This document shows positions 51,094 to 59,772 of a DNA stretch of 64,000 nt, piece after piece. This DNA is from JAEZKC01 sp046546375. GTDB lineage: Bacteria > Fibrobacterota > Chitinivibrionia > Chitinivibrionales > Chitinispirillaceae. The DNA is taken from contig JBKGXV010000009.1 of the NCBI GenBank assembly GCA_046546375.1, positions 1 through 64,000 on the forward strand, read 5' to 3'. Position 1 is the first letter of the stretch. Each line of letters starts with the position of its first letter. The translations under genes and the position numbers were made by a program. The notes beneath the pieces were generated by a model that saw only the letters and a program-made list of their open reading frames with translations, was not told the origin of the DNA and made no database searches.

Positions 51094-52563
51094 ATGGCTG
51101 AGAAAGTACGTGTTCGGTTTGCCCCCTCACCAACGGGGTATCTTCATATCGGCGGAGCTCGCAGTGCACTTTTCAATTATCTTTTTGCCCGTCATCATGA
51201 AGGCACTTTTGTTTTGCGGATTGAAGACACCGATCGCAGCAGGTTTGTGGAAGGTGCGCTCAAGGAAATATATGAAAGTCTCGAATGGCTTGGGCTGCAC
51301 TGGGATGAGGGGCCGCAAAAGGAGGGTGAGTTCGGACCCTACATGCAATCCCAAAGACTAGACCTTTATAAGGAGCATGCCAGGAAACTTCTGGAATCCG
51401 GAGCTGCGTACCGCTGTTTCTGTACCCCTGAAAGGTTGGCCAAAGTCAGAGAAGAACAGGAAAAGAAAGGGTGTCCCTCGGGGTATGATCGCCACTGCAG
51501 AGACCTTCCGCAGGATCAGGTTGAAAAAAAACTGGAGAACAATATCCCTTATGTCATTCGCTTTAAAATCCCTCAAGGGCGCACTGTCGGTTTCGAAGAC
51601 CTTATAAGAGGATATATAGAATATCAGAGTGATGTCTTGGATGATCTGGTTTTGATCAAAACCGACGGGTTTCCCACATATCATATGGCCAATGTGGTGG
51701 ATGATCATGACATGAGGATCACCCATGTCCTCCGCGGGGATGAATGGATTGTATCCACCCCGAGGCATGTATTGCTTTATGAGGCTTTCGGCTGGCAGGT
51801 GCCTAAATTTGCACATCTTCCGGTGATTCTCTCTCCGGGCGGAGGAAAACTTTCCAAACGCAAGGGCGCTGCATCGGTGATGGATTATAAACGAAATGGA
51901 TATCTGCCTGAGGCGCTGTTCAATTTTCTCTCACTTCTGGGCTGGGCCCCAGGTGATGATCGTGAAAAAATGAGCAAAGAAGAACTCATCAGTGCATTTT
52001 CGCTTGAACAGGTCTCTCCCAAAGCTTCAGTTCTCGATGAAAAGAAACTGGAATGGATGAATGGACTCTACATGGCGGAGCGCCCAGCAGAATCACTGGC
52101 TCCGGTAGTTGTGGATGCATGGAAAGAAAAAGGTTGGGTTGAGCAGGATACGGCTTATACGGATGCACGGGTGACGAGTATTATCGAACTCATGAAGGCC
52201 AGATCCAAAAAACTCACTGACCTTATTGATAATCCTTTTTACTTTTTCAGAGATCCTGAATCGTATGACGAAAAGGCTGCCAGAAAGAATTTCAAACCAG
52301 AAGCTGCCCAGTACCTTCAGGAGATCATCAATGTCGTGTCTGAACTGCAGGATTTCAACCACGACGAACTCGAGAAGCAGTATCGGGTTATAGCAGAGCG
52401 CAAAGAAGTCGGAGCGGGAAAGCTTATTCACCCTACTCGGCTGGCGGTGAGCGGAGTAAGCTTCGGACCCGGATTGTTTGAACTGCTGGAAGTACTGGGG
52501 AAGGAAACGGTTCTCCGCAGATTAAACAAAGCTATAGAGTTCATAAAAGGAAAAGAGGCATAA
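51094..52563 (+). CDS. gltX: glutamyl-tRNA synthetase
   Basis: Class I synthetase charging tRNA-Glu. It has the HIGH-type motif PSPTGYLHIGGA (residues 8-19) and the KMSKS-type KLSKRKG near residue 252. A zinc-type segment (CFCTPERLAKVREEQEKKG) and the C-terminal anticodon-binding domain complete 489 residues, the standard size. GGGAGCAGGA precedes the ATG. Its TAA overlaps the following Dabb ATG (TAATG). A full glnS lies just downstream, so direct rather than transamidation routes for Gln-tRNA are likely. Confidence 0.97.
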   Translation: MAEKVRVRFAPSPTGYLHIGGARSALFNYLFARHHEGTFVLRIEDTDRSRFVEGALKEIYESLEWLGLHWDEGPQKEGEFGPYMQSQRLDLYKEHARKLLESGAAYRCFCTPERLAKVREEQEKKGCPSGYDRHCRDLPQDQVEKKLENNIPYVIRFKIPQGRTVGFEDLIRGYIEYQSDVLDDLVLIKTDGFPTYHMANVVDDHDMRITHVLRGDEWIVSTPRHVLLYEAFGWQVPKFAHLPVILSPGGGKLSKRKGAASVMDYKRNGYLPEALFNFLSLLGWAPGDDREKMSKEELISAFSLEQVSPKASVLDEKKLEWMNGLYMAERPAESLAPVVVDAWKEKGWVEQDTAYTDARVTSIIELMKARSKKLTDLIDNPFYFFRDPESYDEKAARKNFKPEAAQYLQEIINVVSELQDFNHDELEKQYRVIAERKEVGAGKLIHPTRLAVSGVSFGPGLFELLEVLGKETVLRRLNKAIEFIKGKEA

Positions 52564-52865
52564 TGATCAGACATATTGTTTTTTTCAGACTTGCTGAAAA
52601 TGCTCTTGGCAAAACCAAAGCAGATAACGCTGTCAGCATTAAAACACAGCTTGAAGCTTTGAAAGACGAAATCCCTCAGATAGTTTCCATCGAAGTGGGA
52701 CTGAATCACAATCAGAATTCTTCAGCTTGGGATATCGCACTTGTTTGCGAATTCAGAACCAAACAAGATCTGGAAATCTACCAGACGCATCCTGCACATA
52801 AAAAAGCAGCTCAGTTTGTCGCAGATGTGCGCACCGACCGGGCTGTTGTTGATTATGAGGTTTAG
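52563..52865 (+). CDS. Dabb-domain (stress-responsive alpha/beta-barrel) protein
   Basis: A 100-residue dimeric alpha/beta-barrel protein with the Dabb signature MIRHIVFFRLAENALG. The C-terminal block AHKKAAQFVADVRTDRAVVDYEV is also typical. Function in bacteria is poorly defined. It overlaps gltX by one nucleotide and is probably co-translated. Confidence 0.9.
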   Translation: MIRHIVFFRLAENALGKTKADNAVSIKTQLEALKDEIPQIVSIEVGLNHNQNSSAWDIALVCEFRTKQDLEIYQTHPAHKKAAQFVADVRTDRAVVDYEV

Positions 52866-52926
52866 CAAATAGAAAACGGGTGTTGTGCGTAATTACAGTC
52901 TGTAACACTTTTTCATGAGGAAATAG

Positions 52927-54645
52927 ATGAATTCGTCCGGTAACAAGAATAAAAATATGAATGATGATGCCGCGGAAACTTCGGTTTCAAATTTTATTCG
53001 GGAAATCATAAAAGAGGATATGAAGGTTGGTAAATGGGGTGGTAAAGTGGTTACACGTTTCCCGCCCGAGCCCAATGGGTATCTTCATATCGGTCACGCA
53101 AAAGCTATCTGCATAGATTTCGGTCTGGCTCAGGAGTTCGGTGGTGAATGTCACCTTCGCTTTGATGATACCAATCCTTCCAAAGAGGAGGATGAGTATA
53201 TAAGAGCCATAAAAAGAGATGTGAACTGGTTGGGATTCGATTGGGGTGAACATCTTTATTACGCTTCAGATTATTTCGGCAAAATGCATGAATATGCGGT
53301 TCAGCTGATCAGGGATGGCAAAGCCTATGTTGATGACCTTACTCCCGATCAGATTCGCGAATATCGTGGCACACTTACTCAGCCGGGCAAGGAAAGTCCC
53401 TGTCGAAGTCGCTCGGTGGAAGAGAATCTGGAACTCTTCGAGCGTATGGCTAGAGGGGAATTTCAGGAGGGCACAAGGGTTCTCAGAGCAAAAATCGATA
53501 TGGCACATCCAAACATGAACATGCGTGATCCGGTTATGTACCGCGTTATGAAAGCACCTCATCATCGTACTGGCGATACATGGAAAATCTATCCCATGTA
53601 TGATTGGGCTCACGGTTTGGAGGATTCCATTGAAGGGGTAACTCACTCTCTCTGCTCACTTGAATTTGAGGATCACCGGCCTCTGTATGATTGGTTTCTT
53701 GATCAGCTTGGTGTTCATCACCCTCAGCAGATCGAGTTCGCCCGACTCAATCTGAGTTATACCGTCATGAGCAAGCGCAAACTCCTTCAGCTTGTTCAGG
53801 AGGGGCATGTAAATGGGTGGGACGATCCGCGTATGCCTACCATTTCAGGACTGCGTCGCAGAGGGTACACACCGGAGGCTATCAGAAGTTTTGCGGAAAG
53901 GATCGGAGTTGCCAAGCGGGACAGTATGGTTGATATGAAGCTTTTGGAGCACTGTCTAAGAGAGGATCTCAACAAGCATTCTGCTCGGAGAATGGCGGTG
54001 CTGAAACCACTGAGGGTGGTGATTGAAAACTACCCAGAGGGACAGGTGGAGCAATTCGAAGCTGTTAACAATCCGGAGAATCCCGAGGAGGGAACCAGAA
54101 ATGTCCCTTTTTCCAGAGTGATTTACATAGAGCAGGATGATTTCATGGAGGAGCCACCGAAGAAATTCTTCAGGCTTGCTCCCGGTCGCGAAGTGAGACT
54201 GCGTTGTGCCTACTTCATCACCTGTAATGATGTGATCAGGGATGAAGAGGGGAATATAGTGGAGCTGCGCTGCACGTATGATCCCGCTACCAGGGGAGGA
54301 TCTTCTCCTGACGGGCGTAGACCGAAAGCAACTCTGCACTGGGTTTCGGAGGCTCATGCTCTGGAAGCAGAAGTAAGACTTTATGATAACCTGTTTACCA
54401 AAGAAGTGCCTTCAGATGCACCGGAGGGCAACTTTCTGCACAACATCAATCCCGACTCGCTCAAAATTCTTTCCTCTTGTAAGGTAGAGCCCAGTCTGGG
54501 TGAAGTTAACGCTTTTGAGCGTTATCAGTTCGAACGTCTGGCATACTTCTGTGTCGATCCGGACTCGCGACCTGAAAAACCCGTGTTCAACAGAACTGTC
54601 GCACTCAAGGATGCCTGGGCCAAAATACAGAAGAAGGCACGCTAG
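52927..54645 (+). CDS. glnS: glutaminyl-tRNA synthetase
   Basis: A 572-residue class I GlnRS. PPEPNGYLHIGHAKAICIDF is the HIGH region, and SYTVMSKRKL is the KMSKS region. The conserved RFDDTNPSKE and GWDDPRMPTISGLRRRGYTP segments identify GlnRS. The C-terminal anticodon-binding beta-barrel follows. A short disordered N-terminal extension (Asn/Lys-rich, residues 1-18) is longer than in E. coli. It acts next to gltX, giving the cell direct Gln-tRNA charging. GatCAB is not in view. Confidence 0.97.
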   Translation: MNSSGNKNKNMNDDAAETSVSNFIREIIKEDMKVGKWGGKVVTRFPPEPNGYLHIGHAKAICIDFGLAQEFGGECHLRFDDTNPSKEEDEYIRAIKRDVNWLGFDWGEHLYYASDYFGKMHEYAVQLIRDGKAYVDDLTPDQIREYRGTLTQPGKESPCRSRSVEENLELFERMARGEFQEGTRVLRAKIDMAHPNMNMRDPVMYRVMKAPHHRTGDTWKIYPMYDWAHGLEDSIEGVTHSLCSLEFEDHRPLYDWFLDQLGVHHPQQIEFARLNLSYTVMSKRKLLQLVQEGHVNGWDDPRMPTISGLRRRGYTPEAIRSFAERIGVAKRDSMVDMKLLEHCLREDLNKHSARRMAVLKPLRVVIENYPEGQVEQFEAVNNPENPEEGTRNVPFSRVIYIEQDDFMEEPPKKFFRLAPGREVRLRCAYFITCNDVIRDEEGNIVELRCTYDPATRGGSSPDGRRPKATLHWVSEAHALEAEVRLYDNLFTKEVPSDAPEGNFLHNINPDSLKILSSCKVEPSLGEVNAFERYQFERLAYFCVDPDSRPEKPVFNRTVALKDAWAKIQKKAR

Positions 54646-54658
54646 AGCAACTTTTTGA

Positions 54659-54687
54659 TTGACTTGTTTGCTCGCTCTTAGTAATTT
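54659..54687 (+). promoter_or_regulatory. promoter of tRNA-Ala
   Basis: TTGACT at 54659-54664, a 17-bp spacer and a weak TAATTT at 54682-54687, about 15 bp before the tRNA. Confidence 0.4.
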
Positions 54688-54702
54688 ATGTAATCGTGAT
54701 TC

Positions 54703-54775
54703 GGGGCTGTAGCTCAGTTGGGAGAGCATCAGGCTGGCAGTCTGAGGGTCAGGGGTTCGAACCCCCTCAGCTCCA
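54703..54775 (+). tRNA. tRNA-Ala(GGC)
   Basis: A 73-nt cloverleaf. The acceptor stem GGGGCTG pairs with CAGCTCC and carries the G3-U70 wobble that is the alanine identity mark. D stem GCTC/GAGC, anticodon stem TCAGG/TCTGA with loop CTGGCAG (anticodon GGC at 34-36), T stem AGGGG/CCCCT and discriminator A are all present. CCA is not encoded. It is terminated by the hairpin at 54781. Confidence 0.97.
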
Positions 54776-54780
54776 AAAAA

Positions 54781-54815
54781 AAGCACTTCGGAATTAGATT
54801 CGGAGTGCTTTTTTC
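54781..54815 (+). terminator. terminator after tRNA-Ala
   Basis: AAGCACTTCGGAA pairs with TTCGGAGTGCTT with two wobbles, followed by a six-T run, CTTTTT. Confidence 0.85.
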
Positions 54816-54889
54816 TTTTTCAGCAACATAGAGCACACATCTGTTTCGCCTTCCCCTCCAAAGAAGTCCTTTGATTTATCCGAAGATAG

Positions 54890-54918
54890 TTGCATCACTA
54901 AGGGCAACCTTATATATT
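54890..54918 (+). promoter_or_regulatory. promoter of EF-G-like gene
   Basis: TTGCAT (54890-54895), a 17-bp spacer and TATATT (54913-54918), 88 bp before the start. Confidence 0.5.
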
Positions 54919-55005
54919 AATTTTTTGTAAGTGTTAATTATTCAGCACTTTGGGTTTTAATCGTTTAATGTCCTTTTCGGGTGCAGTATAGATAACGGAG
55001 GTCAC

Positions 55006-57093
55006 ATGAAAAAGTATCAGGCGAATGCCATTCGTAATGTATGTCTGATTTCCCATGGCGGTGTTGGCAAAACGTCTCTTCTGGAAGCTGCTTGTTATAC
55101 GGCAAAGGCCACCTCCAAAATGGGCAGTGTCGACAACGCAAACAGCATTTTCGATTCTCGTTATGATGAAAAAGACCGGAAGATGACCATCTCAACTCAT
55201 TTGGGTTTCTGTGAGTGGCATGAAAACAAGATAAACTTTCTGGACACTCCGGGTTTTCTGGATTTTCTGGGTGAAACCAAGGCGGCTCTCCGGGTGGTGG
55301 AGACTGCTGTGGTATTGGTGGATGCAGTGGATGGAATCCAGGTCGGAACCGAGCTGGTTTCCCGCAATGTGGATGAAGTGGATGTGGCCAGAGTGTTTTT
55401 CGTGAACAGCGTGGATAAGGACAATGCTGATTTTGACAAGGTGCTGGCGAATATAAAGGAGAACTTCGGTTCATCGGCTGCACCGCTAGTGGTTCCGATC
55501 GGTGCTGGTGCTGATTTCAAAGGTGTTGTGGATCTGGTCTCAAGAGATGCTTTTGAATACTCCAAAGATGGCGATGGCATGGGAAAAAAGATTGAAATCC
55601 CCGCAGACATGAAGGACAGCATCGATTCACTTCGTCTGGCTCTTATGGAATCGGTTGCAGAAACCGATGAGGATCTGATGAACAAATATTTTGAAAATGG
55701 TGAACTTAGTGATGATGAGCTCAGACAGGGGCTTGCCCAAGGTGTTCTGGATGGTTCCATATTCCCTGTGCTTGCTGGAAGCGGGCTGCATAACATGGGG
55801 GTGGATCAGCTGCTGACTAAAATCGTCAATCTCTGTCCTCATGCGGATTCACGCAAGGAATTGAAGGTTGTTGAGGGAGAAGAATCCAAAACTGTCCCGG
55901 TCGGAGAATCTGAACCCACAGCTGCATTTGTTTTCAAAACTGTATCCGAGGAACATCTGGGAGAATTGAATCTGACAAGGGTCTTTTCCGGAAAAGTTTC
56001 CAGCGGCAGTGAGCTTTTCAATTCGGCCAAAAGCCATGCAGAGAGAATCGGTAACATGTATTACATGCGCGGAAAGGAAAGAACCGATACTGCTGAAATA
56101 ACCGCAGGTGATATCGGTGGGCTTCTCAAGCTCAAGGATACTCATACCAATGACTCACTAGTGGAAAAAGGTGTGAAATACAAGTGCGAACCCGTCGATT
56201 TTCCGGAACCGCTTGTGAGTGTGGCGATCTCTCCCAAAGCCAAGGGTGATGATGACAAAATGGCTATGGGGATATCCAAGCTGCATGAGGAAGATGTGAG
56301 CTTTACTTACAAATACCACCCCGATATTCATCAGTCTATCCTTTCAGCCATGGGGGATGTACAGCTTGATGTCATTCTCGATAACCTCAAGACACGTTTC
56401 AAGGTCGATGTCGATCGGGAAACACCGAAAATATCCTACAGGGAAACCATTACCAAACCCGCCAAATATGTGGAATACACTCATAAAAAGCAGACCGGTG
56501 GTGCTGGACAATATGCACGTGTGTTCATTGATCTGGAACCGCTGCCGCGAGGTGAGGGGTATGAGTTCGTGGATAAAATCGTGGGCGGAGTGATTGACCA
56601 GCCTCTCAGACCCAGTGTCGATAAAGGTATAAAATCCAAGCTGGAAGAGGGGATTATAGCCGGCTATCCCATAGTTGATGTGAAAGTTTCACTGGTGGAT
56701 GGAAAAACTCATCCCGTCGACTCAAAAGATGTCGCGTTTCAGATTGCCGGACGTGAAGTTTTCAAGAAAGCTTTCGAAATGGCCTCCCCGATTCTTCTGG
56801 AACCGGTTGCGGAGGTAAAGGTCACAGTTCCGGTGGAATATACAGGTGATATCATGGGAGATCTTTCGGCCCGAAGGGGTAAGATTTCGGGAATGGAGCA
56901 GATCGGCAAATTGGAAACAATTACCGCTAAAGTACCTGAAGCAGAGGTGCAGAGTTATTCAAGTACCTTAAGGTCACTGACTCAGGGAAGGGGATTTTAC
57001 AGTAAGTCCTTCTCCCATTATGAGACAGTTCCTGCTGAAGTCGCCAAAAAAGTAATAGAGACTTCCAAAGCTGACCACCTGCAGGAGACCTGA
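55006..57093 (+). CDS. EF-G-like translational GTPase
   Basis: A 695-residue EF-G family protein of the FusA2/EF-G-II-like group. The G1 motif is SHGGVGKTSL (about residues 16-25), with DTPGFLDF for G3. The expected G4 NKxD is replaced by NSVDK (about residue 132). Domains II-V follow, with the domain IV segment TGGAGQYARVFIDLEP and the domain V ending RGFYSKSFSHYETVP. It moves or rescues ribosomes, but the altered G4 could change guanine specificity. GGAGGTCAC precedes the ATG. It has its own promoter and terminator. Confidence 0.92.
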   Translation: MKKYQANAIRNVCLISHGGVGKTSLLEAACYTAKATSKMGSVDNANSIFDSRYDEKDRKMTISTHLGFCEWHENKINFLDTPGFLDFLGETKAALRVVETAVVLVDAVDGIQVGTELVSRNVDEVDVARVFFVNSVDKDNADFDKVLANIKENFGSSAAPLVVPIGAGADFKGVVDLVSRDAFEYSKDGDGMGKKIEIPADMKDSIDSLRLALMESVAETDEDLMNKYFENGELSDDELRQGLAQGVLDGSIFPVLAGSGLHNMGVDQLLTKIVNLCPHADSRKELKVVEGEESKTVPVGESEPTAAFVFKTVSEEHLGELNLTRVFSGKVSSGSELFNSAKSHAERIGNMYYMRGKERTDTAEITAGDIGGLLKLKDTHTNDSLVEKGVKYKCEPVDFPEPLVSVAISPKAKGDDDKMAMGISKLHEEDVSFTYKYHPDIHQSILSAMGDVQLDVILDNLKTRFKVDVDRETPKISYRETITKPAKYVEYTHKKQTGGAGQYARVFIDLEPLPRGEGYEFVDKIVGGVIDQPLRPSVDKGIKSKLEEGIIAGYPIVDVKVSLVDGKTHPVDSKDVAFQIAGREVFKKAFEMASPILLEPVAEVKVTVPVEYTGDIMGDLSARRGKISGMEQIGKLETITAKVPEAEVQSYSSTLRSLTQGRGFYSKSFSHYETVPAEVAKKVIETSKADHLQET

Positions 57094-57139
57094 TCGGGTA
57101 GACTGATTGTGTGAATTATCCATTTCAAATTTAAATGTA

Positions 57140-57179
57140 CCCCTTCACGGGTCGTATTCAAGTGAAGGGGATTTTTTTT
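57140..57179 (+). terminator. terminator of EF-G-like gene
   Basis: CCCCTTCAC (57140-57148) and GTGAAGGGG (57162-57170) form a perfect 9-bp stem, followed by A and eight T. Confidence 0.92.
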
Positions 57180-57203
57180 GAGACATAAAGGAAAAAAGAC
57201 AAC

Positions 57204-58295
57204 ATGAATCGATTGAAAACAATTGAGTGGAAAGAGGATCGTGTTCAGCTTATCGATCAGACGCGTTTGCCCAAGGAGCTGGCGTATCTTGAAATCGAAA
57301 CCGTGGAACAGATGCATGAGGCCATAAAAGTGCTTCGGGTTCGTGGAGCGCCTGCTATTGGTATCGCGGCGGCTTTCGGACTGTATCTGGCTTTGAAGGA
57401 ATATCCTGAAAAAGGTTCCATATCTGATTTTCTGACTCTTTTGGAAAAAAATGCTGATTATCTGGCCGGTGCCAGGCCTACTGCTGTTAATCTGTTCTGG
57501 GCATTGGAGAGGATGAAAAACAGAGCGGAAGAAAAAGCTCCCGGCAGTGATGTTCATCAGATGAAGCAGGTTCTCTTTCAGGAGGCGCTGGGTATTCTGG
57601 AAGAGGACAGGCGCATGTGTAGAGCAATAGGGGAGGCTGGACTTGAACTTCTGAAAGATAAGCACAATATTCTGACTCACTGCAACGCCGGGGGGTTGGC
57701 CACAAGTGAATACGGTACCGCTCTGTCTCCTATCTATGTGGGGCAGGAAAAGGGGGTCAGGTTCCAAGTCTTTGCTGATGAGACACGGCCTTTGCTTCAG
57801 GGCGCTCGTATCACCGCCCTTGAGCTCAGTAAAGCGGGAGTTCCGGTTACAGTGATTTGTGACAATATGGCAGCTTCAGTCATGGCCTCCGGGAAAATTG
57901 ATGCGGTTATAGTGGGTGCTGATCGTATTGCCGCAAACGGGGATACAGCCAACAAAATCGGGACATATGGTGTGGCGTTGCTTGCTGCAGCTCATAATAT
58001 CCCCTTTTATGTGGCGGCTCCCTCATCGACATTTGATATCTCTCTCTGCGATGGTTCTCATATTCCCATAGAGCAGCGGGGAAGAGAAGAGGTGGCTTTC
58101 TGGGGAGAAAAGATGACTGTTCCCGATTCTGCGGATGTGTTCAATCCCGCATTCGATGTGACACCCTCCAGGCTCATAACAGCTATTGTGACTGAAAGAG
58201 GGGTTATCAAACCGCCTTATGATCAGAATGTGCGCAGTGTTCTCGGCTTTGATGAGGAGGCTTCCTGTGCCGGATGGCAGAGTTCTTTGGTTTGA
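57204..58295 (+). CDS. mtnA: methylthioribose-1-phosphate isomerase
   Basis: Isomerises 5-methylthioribose-1-phosphate to the ribulose form in methionine salvage. A 363-residue member of the eIF2B-like isomerase family. RVRGAPAIGIAAAFGL, LTHCNAGGLATSEYGTAL, DNMAASVM and VGADRIAANGDTANKIGTYG are hallmark segments, with the catalytic Cys in THCNAG. The usual length. The cold-shock-like gene begins inside its last codons (29-nt overlap). No other methionine-salvage gene is adjacent. Confidence 0.96.
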   Translation: MNRLKTIEWKEDRVQLIDQTRLPKELAYLEIETVEQMHEAIKVLRVRGAPAIGIAAAFGLYLALKEYPEKGSISDFLTLLEKNADYLAGARPTAVNLFWALERMKNRAEEKAPGSDVHQMKQVLFQEALGILEEDRRMCRAIGEAGLELLKDKHNILTHCNAGGLATSEYGTALSPIYVGQEKGVRFQVFADETRPLLQGARITALELSKAGVPVTVICDNMAASVMASGKIDAVIVGADRIAANGDTANKIGTYGVALLAAAHNIPFYVAAPSSTFDISLCDGSHIPIEQRGREEVAFWGEKMTVPDSADVFNPAFDVTPSRLITAIVTERGVIKPPYDQNVRSVLGFDEEASCAGWQSSLV

Positions 58296-58476
58296 CGATA
58301 TTAAAGGTGTAGGTCGTATAAGAGCCGATCGTGATGGATCACTGCTTAAAGTAAAACACAGTTCCGTTTTACGGCAGGGTTACAAGGTGCTTGATGAGGG
58401 GCAAAGGGTGTCGTTTACTGTGGTCAGGTGCAGAGATGGTCTTGAAGCGTGCTCCGTAACTCTGTTGGATAACTGA
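58267..58476 (+). CDS. cold-shock-domain-like protein
   Basis: A 69-residue OB-fold protein. GRVLWFDDIKGVGRIRADRD parallels the RNP1-type start of cold-shock proteins (GTVKWFN...KGFGFI). The second RNA-binding motif is replaced by KVKHSSV. The GTG at 58267 follows GAGGAGG at a good distance and overlaps mtnA by 29 nt, so translation is probably coupled. Likely binds single-stranded nucleic acid. The atypical RNP2 may change binding. Confidence 0.8.
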   Translation: MPDGRVLWFDDIKGVGRIRADRDGSLLKVKHSSVLRQGYKVLDEGQRVSFTVVRCRDGLEACSVTLLDN

Positions 58477-58483
58477 ATGGATT

Positions 58484-59341
58484 CTATTTGGAGGGGAAAA
58501 AGTCGTACTCTCTCCGAAATTTCCAGATCGGCGTTCCTTTTGAAAAGTGCGACATGATCAGGGCCTGCGTTCTGGAGACTGAAACACTTTTTTGAGGAAA
58601 TGCCTTCTCGATAATATCCTGTGCCTTATCAAAGTGGTAAACTCCCAATACCGGGAGCAGTTCAGGAGGTGCTTTGGAGTGGCCGCGGTACACAGTTCCG
58701 CACGTGTAACCACTCTCCCTTGCGGCCTCCCATACTCTTGTATTCCAGCCACCGAAGGGAAAAGAGATGCTTTTTACTGCGGAACCGGTTATATCTTCCA
58801 GTATTTTTTTGGAATCCTGAAGTTCCTTTTTCAGCAGTTTATCAGACAACCAGGGGAGGTTGGCGTGGGAAAGGGTATGACTGCCGATTTCATGGCCCAA
58901 ATGTGCGATTTCCCGTATCATTTCGGCTGAAAGGTGTTGCAGCCTTCCCATCACATCCCAAGTGCTTGTGCTCCCTATATGGCCTGCTACGGGGAAAACT
59001 GTTGATTTCATACTCCTCTTTTCTAAAAGCGGCAGAGCATGTGTGTAAAAATCGAGAAATCCGTCATCAAAAGTAATTATTGCATTTTCGGAACTATCCG
59101 ATGCTTTTTGGCATTTTGAGACAGTCGTTGTGCCTGTTTTGTTCGAATCGAGCAGAGAGAGGAACTTTTCGAATCGCCTGGATGAAAAACTGGACATATT
59201 AGGTTTCGGTGAGGGGCTCACGGAGTGAAACAGCAAGCCGGCGGTATTCGTTCTGGAATTATGCTTGGATAGCAGGGTGGCAACAACCCCTGTGAGCAGT
59301 GGTGCTGAAAGCAGTGTGCTGATAATTGCAAGTACTGACAT
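58484..59341 (-). CDS. polysaccharide deacetylase (NodB-like)
   Basis: A 285-residue protein with an N-terminal membrane helix or signal (MSVLAIISTLLSAPLLTGVV) and a NodB domain. The metal/catalytic motifs are ITFDDGFLDFY (Asp-Asp), EIGSHTLSHANLPWL (HxxxH) and SISFPFGGWNTRVWE. Such carbohydrate esterase family 4 enzymes remove acetyl groups from peptidoglycan, chitin or exopolysaccharide. Divergent from the zinc-ribbon gene. Confidence 0.92.
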   Translation of the reverse strand: MSVLAIISTLLSAPLLTGVVATLLSKHNSRTNTAGLLFHSVSPSPKPNMSSFSSRRFEKFLSLLDSNKTGTTTVSKCQKASDSSENAIITFDDGFLDFYTHALPLLEKRSMKSTVFPVAGHIGSTSTWDVMGRLQHLSAEMIREIAHLGHEIGSHTLSHANLPWLSDKLLKKELQDSKKILEDITGSAVKSISFPFGGWNTRVWEAARESGYTCGTVYRGHSKAPPELLPVLGVYHFDKAQDIIEKAFPQKSVSVSRTQALIMSHFSKGTPIWKFRREYDFFPSK

Positions 59342-59461
59342 TTGATTCTCTTTTTAATTGATTAACTCTGAGATAAAAATAATTTGAACGAACTGAAATC
59401 GTATTTTATTTATACAGTTAAATGTATTTTGATATACTAAATTGTTTTGTGGAGATTTTGA

Positions 59462-59737
59462 ATGGCTGAAGATTATGTGTGTCCCTGTTGCGGAGGTCCG
59501 ATTTCCGCAAATGCACGGTTCTGCAGACATTGTGGTGCTGATGAGCGAACAGGATGGTCTGATCAGACGTATATGGACGGGATCGATTTGCCTGATGAGG
59601 ACGAGTATGAAGAATTGCGGGAAAGAGAGTTCGGCTATAAAAAGAGTAAAACACGCCATGTAGGCTGGCGGACCATTATCGGCTTTGTACTCTTGCTTTT
59701 GATGGTGATTTTTGTACTGAGAAGTGCAGTTTTCTGA
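59462..59737 (+). CDS. zinc-ribbon protein with C-terminal membrane helix
   Basis: A 91-residue protein. An N-terminal zinc ribbon (VCPCCGGPISANARFCRHCG, two CxxC pairs) is followed by an acidic linker and a single C-terminal membrane helix (TIIGFVLLLLMVIFVLRSAV). A C-tail-anchored topology with the ribbon in the cytoplasm is expected. The ATG follows GGAGATTTTGA. A terminator at 59739 serves it and the convergent roadblock gene. Confidence 0.85.
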   Translation: MAEDYVCPCCGGPISANARFCRHCGADERTGWSDQTYMDGIDLPDEDEYEELREREFGYKKSKTRHVGWRTIIGFVLLLLMVIFVLRSAVF

Positions 59738-59738
59738 T

Positions 59739-59772
59739 AAAAAAGCAGCCGCCTTTAGGAGTCTGCTTTTTT
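59739..59772. terminator. bidirectional terminator, overlapping roadblock gene end
   Basis: AAAAAAGCAG (59739-59748) and CTGCTTTTTT (59763-59772) pair perfectly. The hairpin includes the last codons of the roadblock gene. Confidence 0.85.

Noticed and set aside
54703..54775. Integration site (att) at the tRNA-Ala gene
   Set aside because: No integrase and no direct repeat of the tRNA 3' end are present nearby. The flanks are housekeeping genes.
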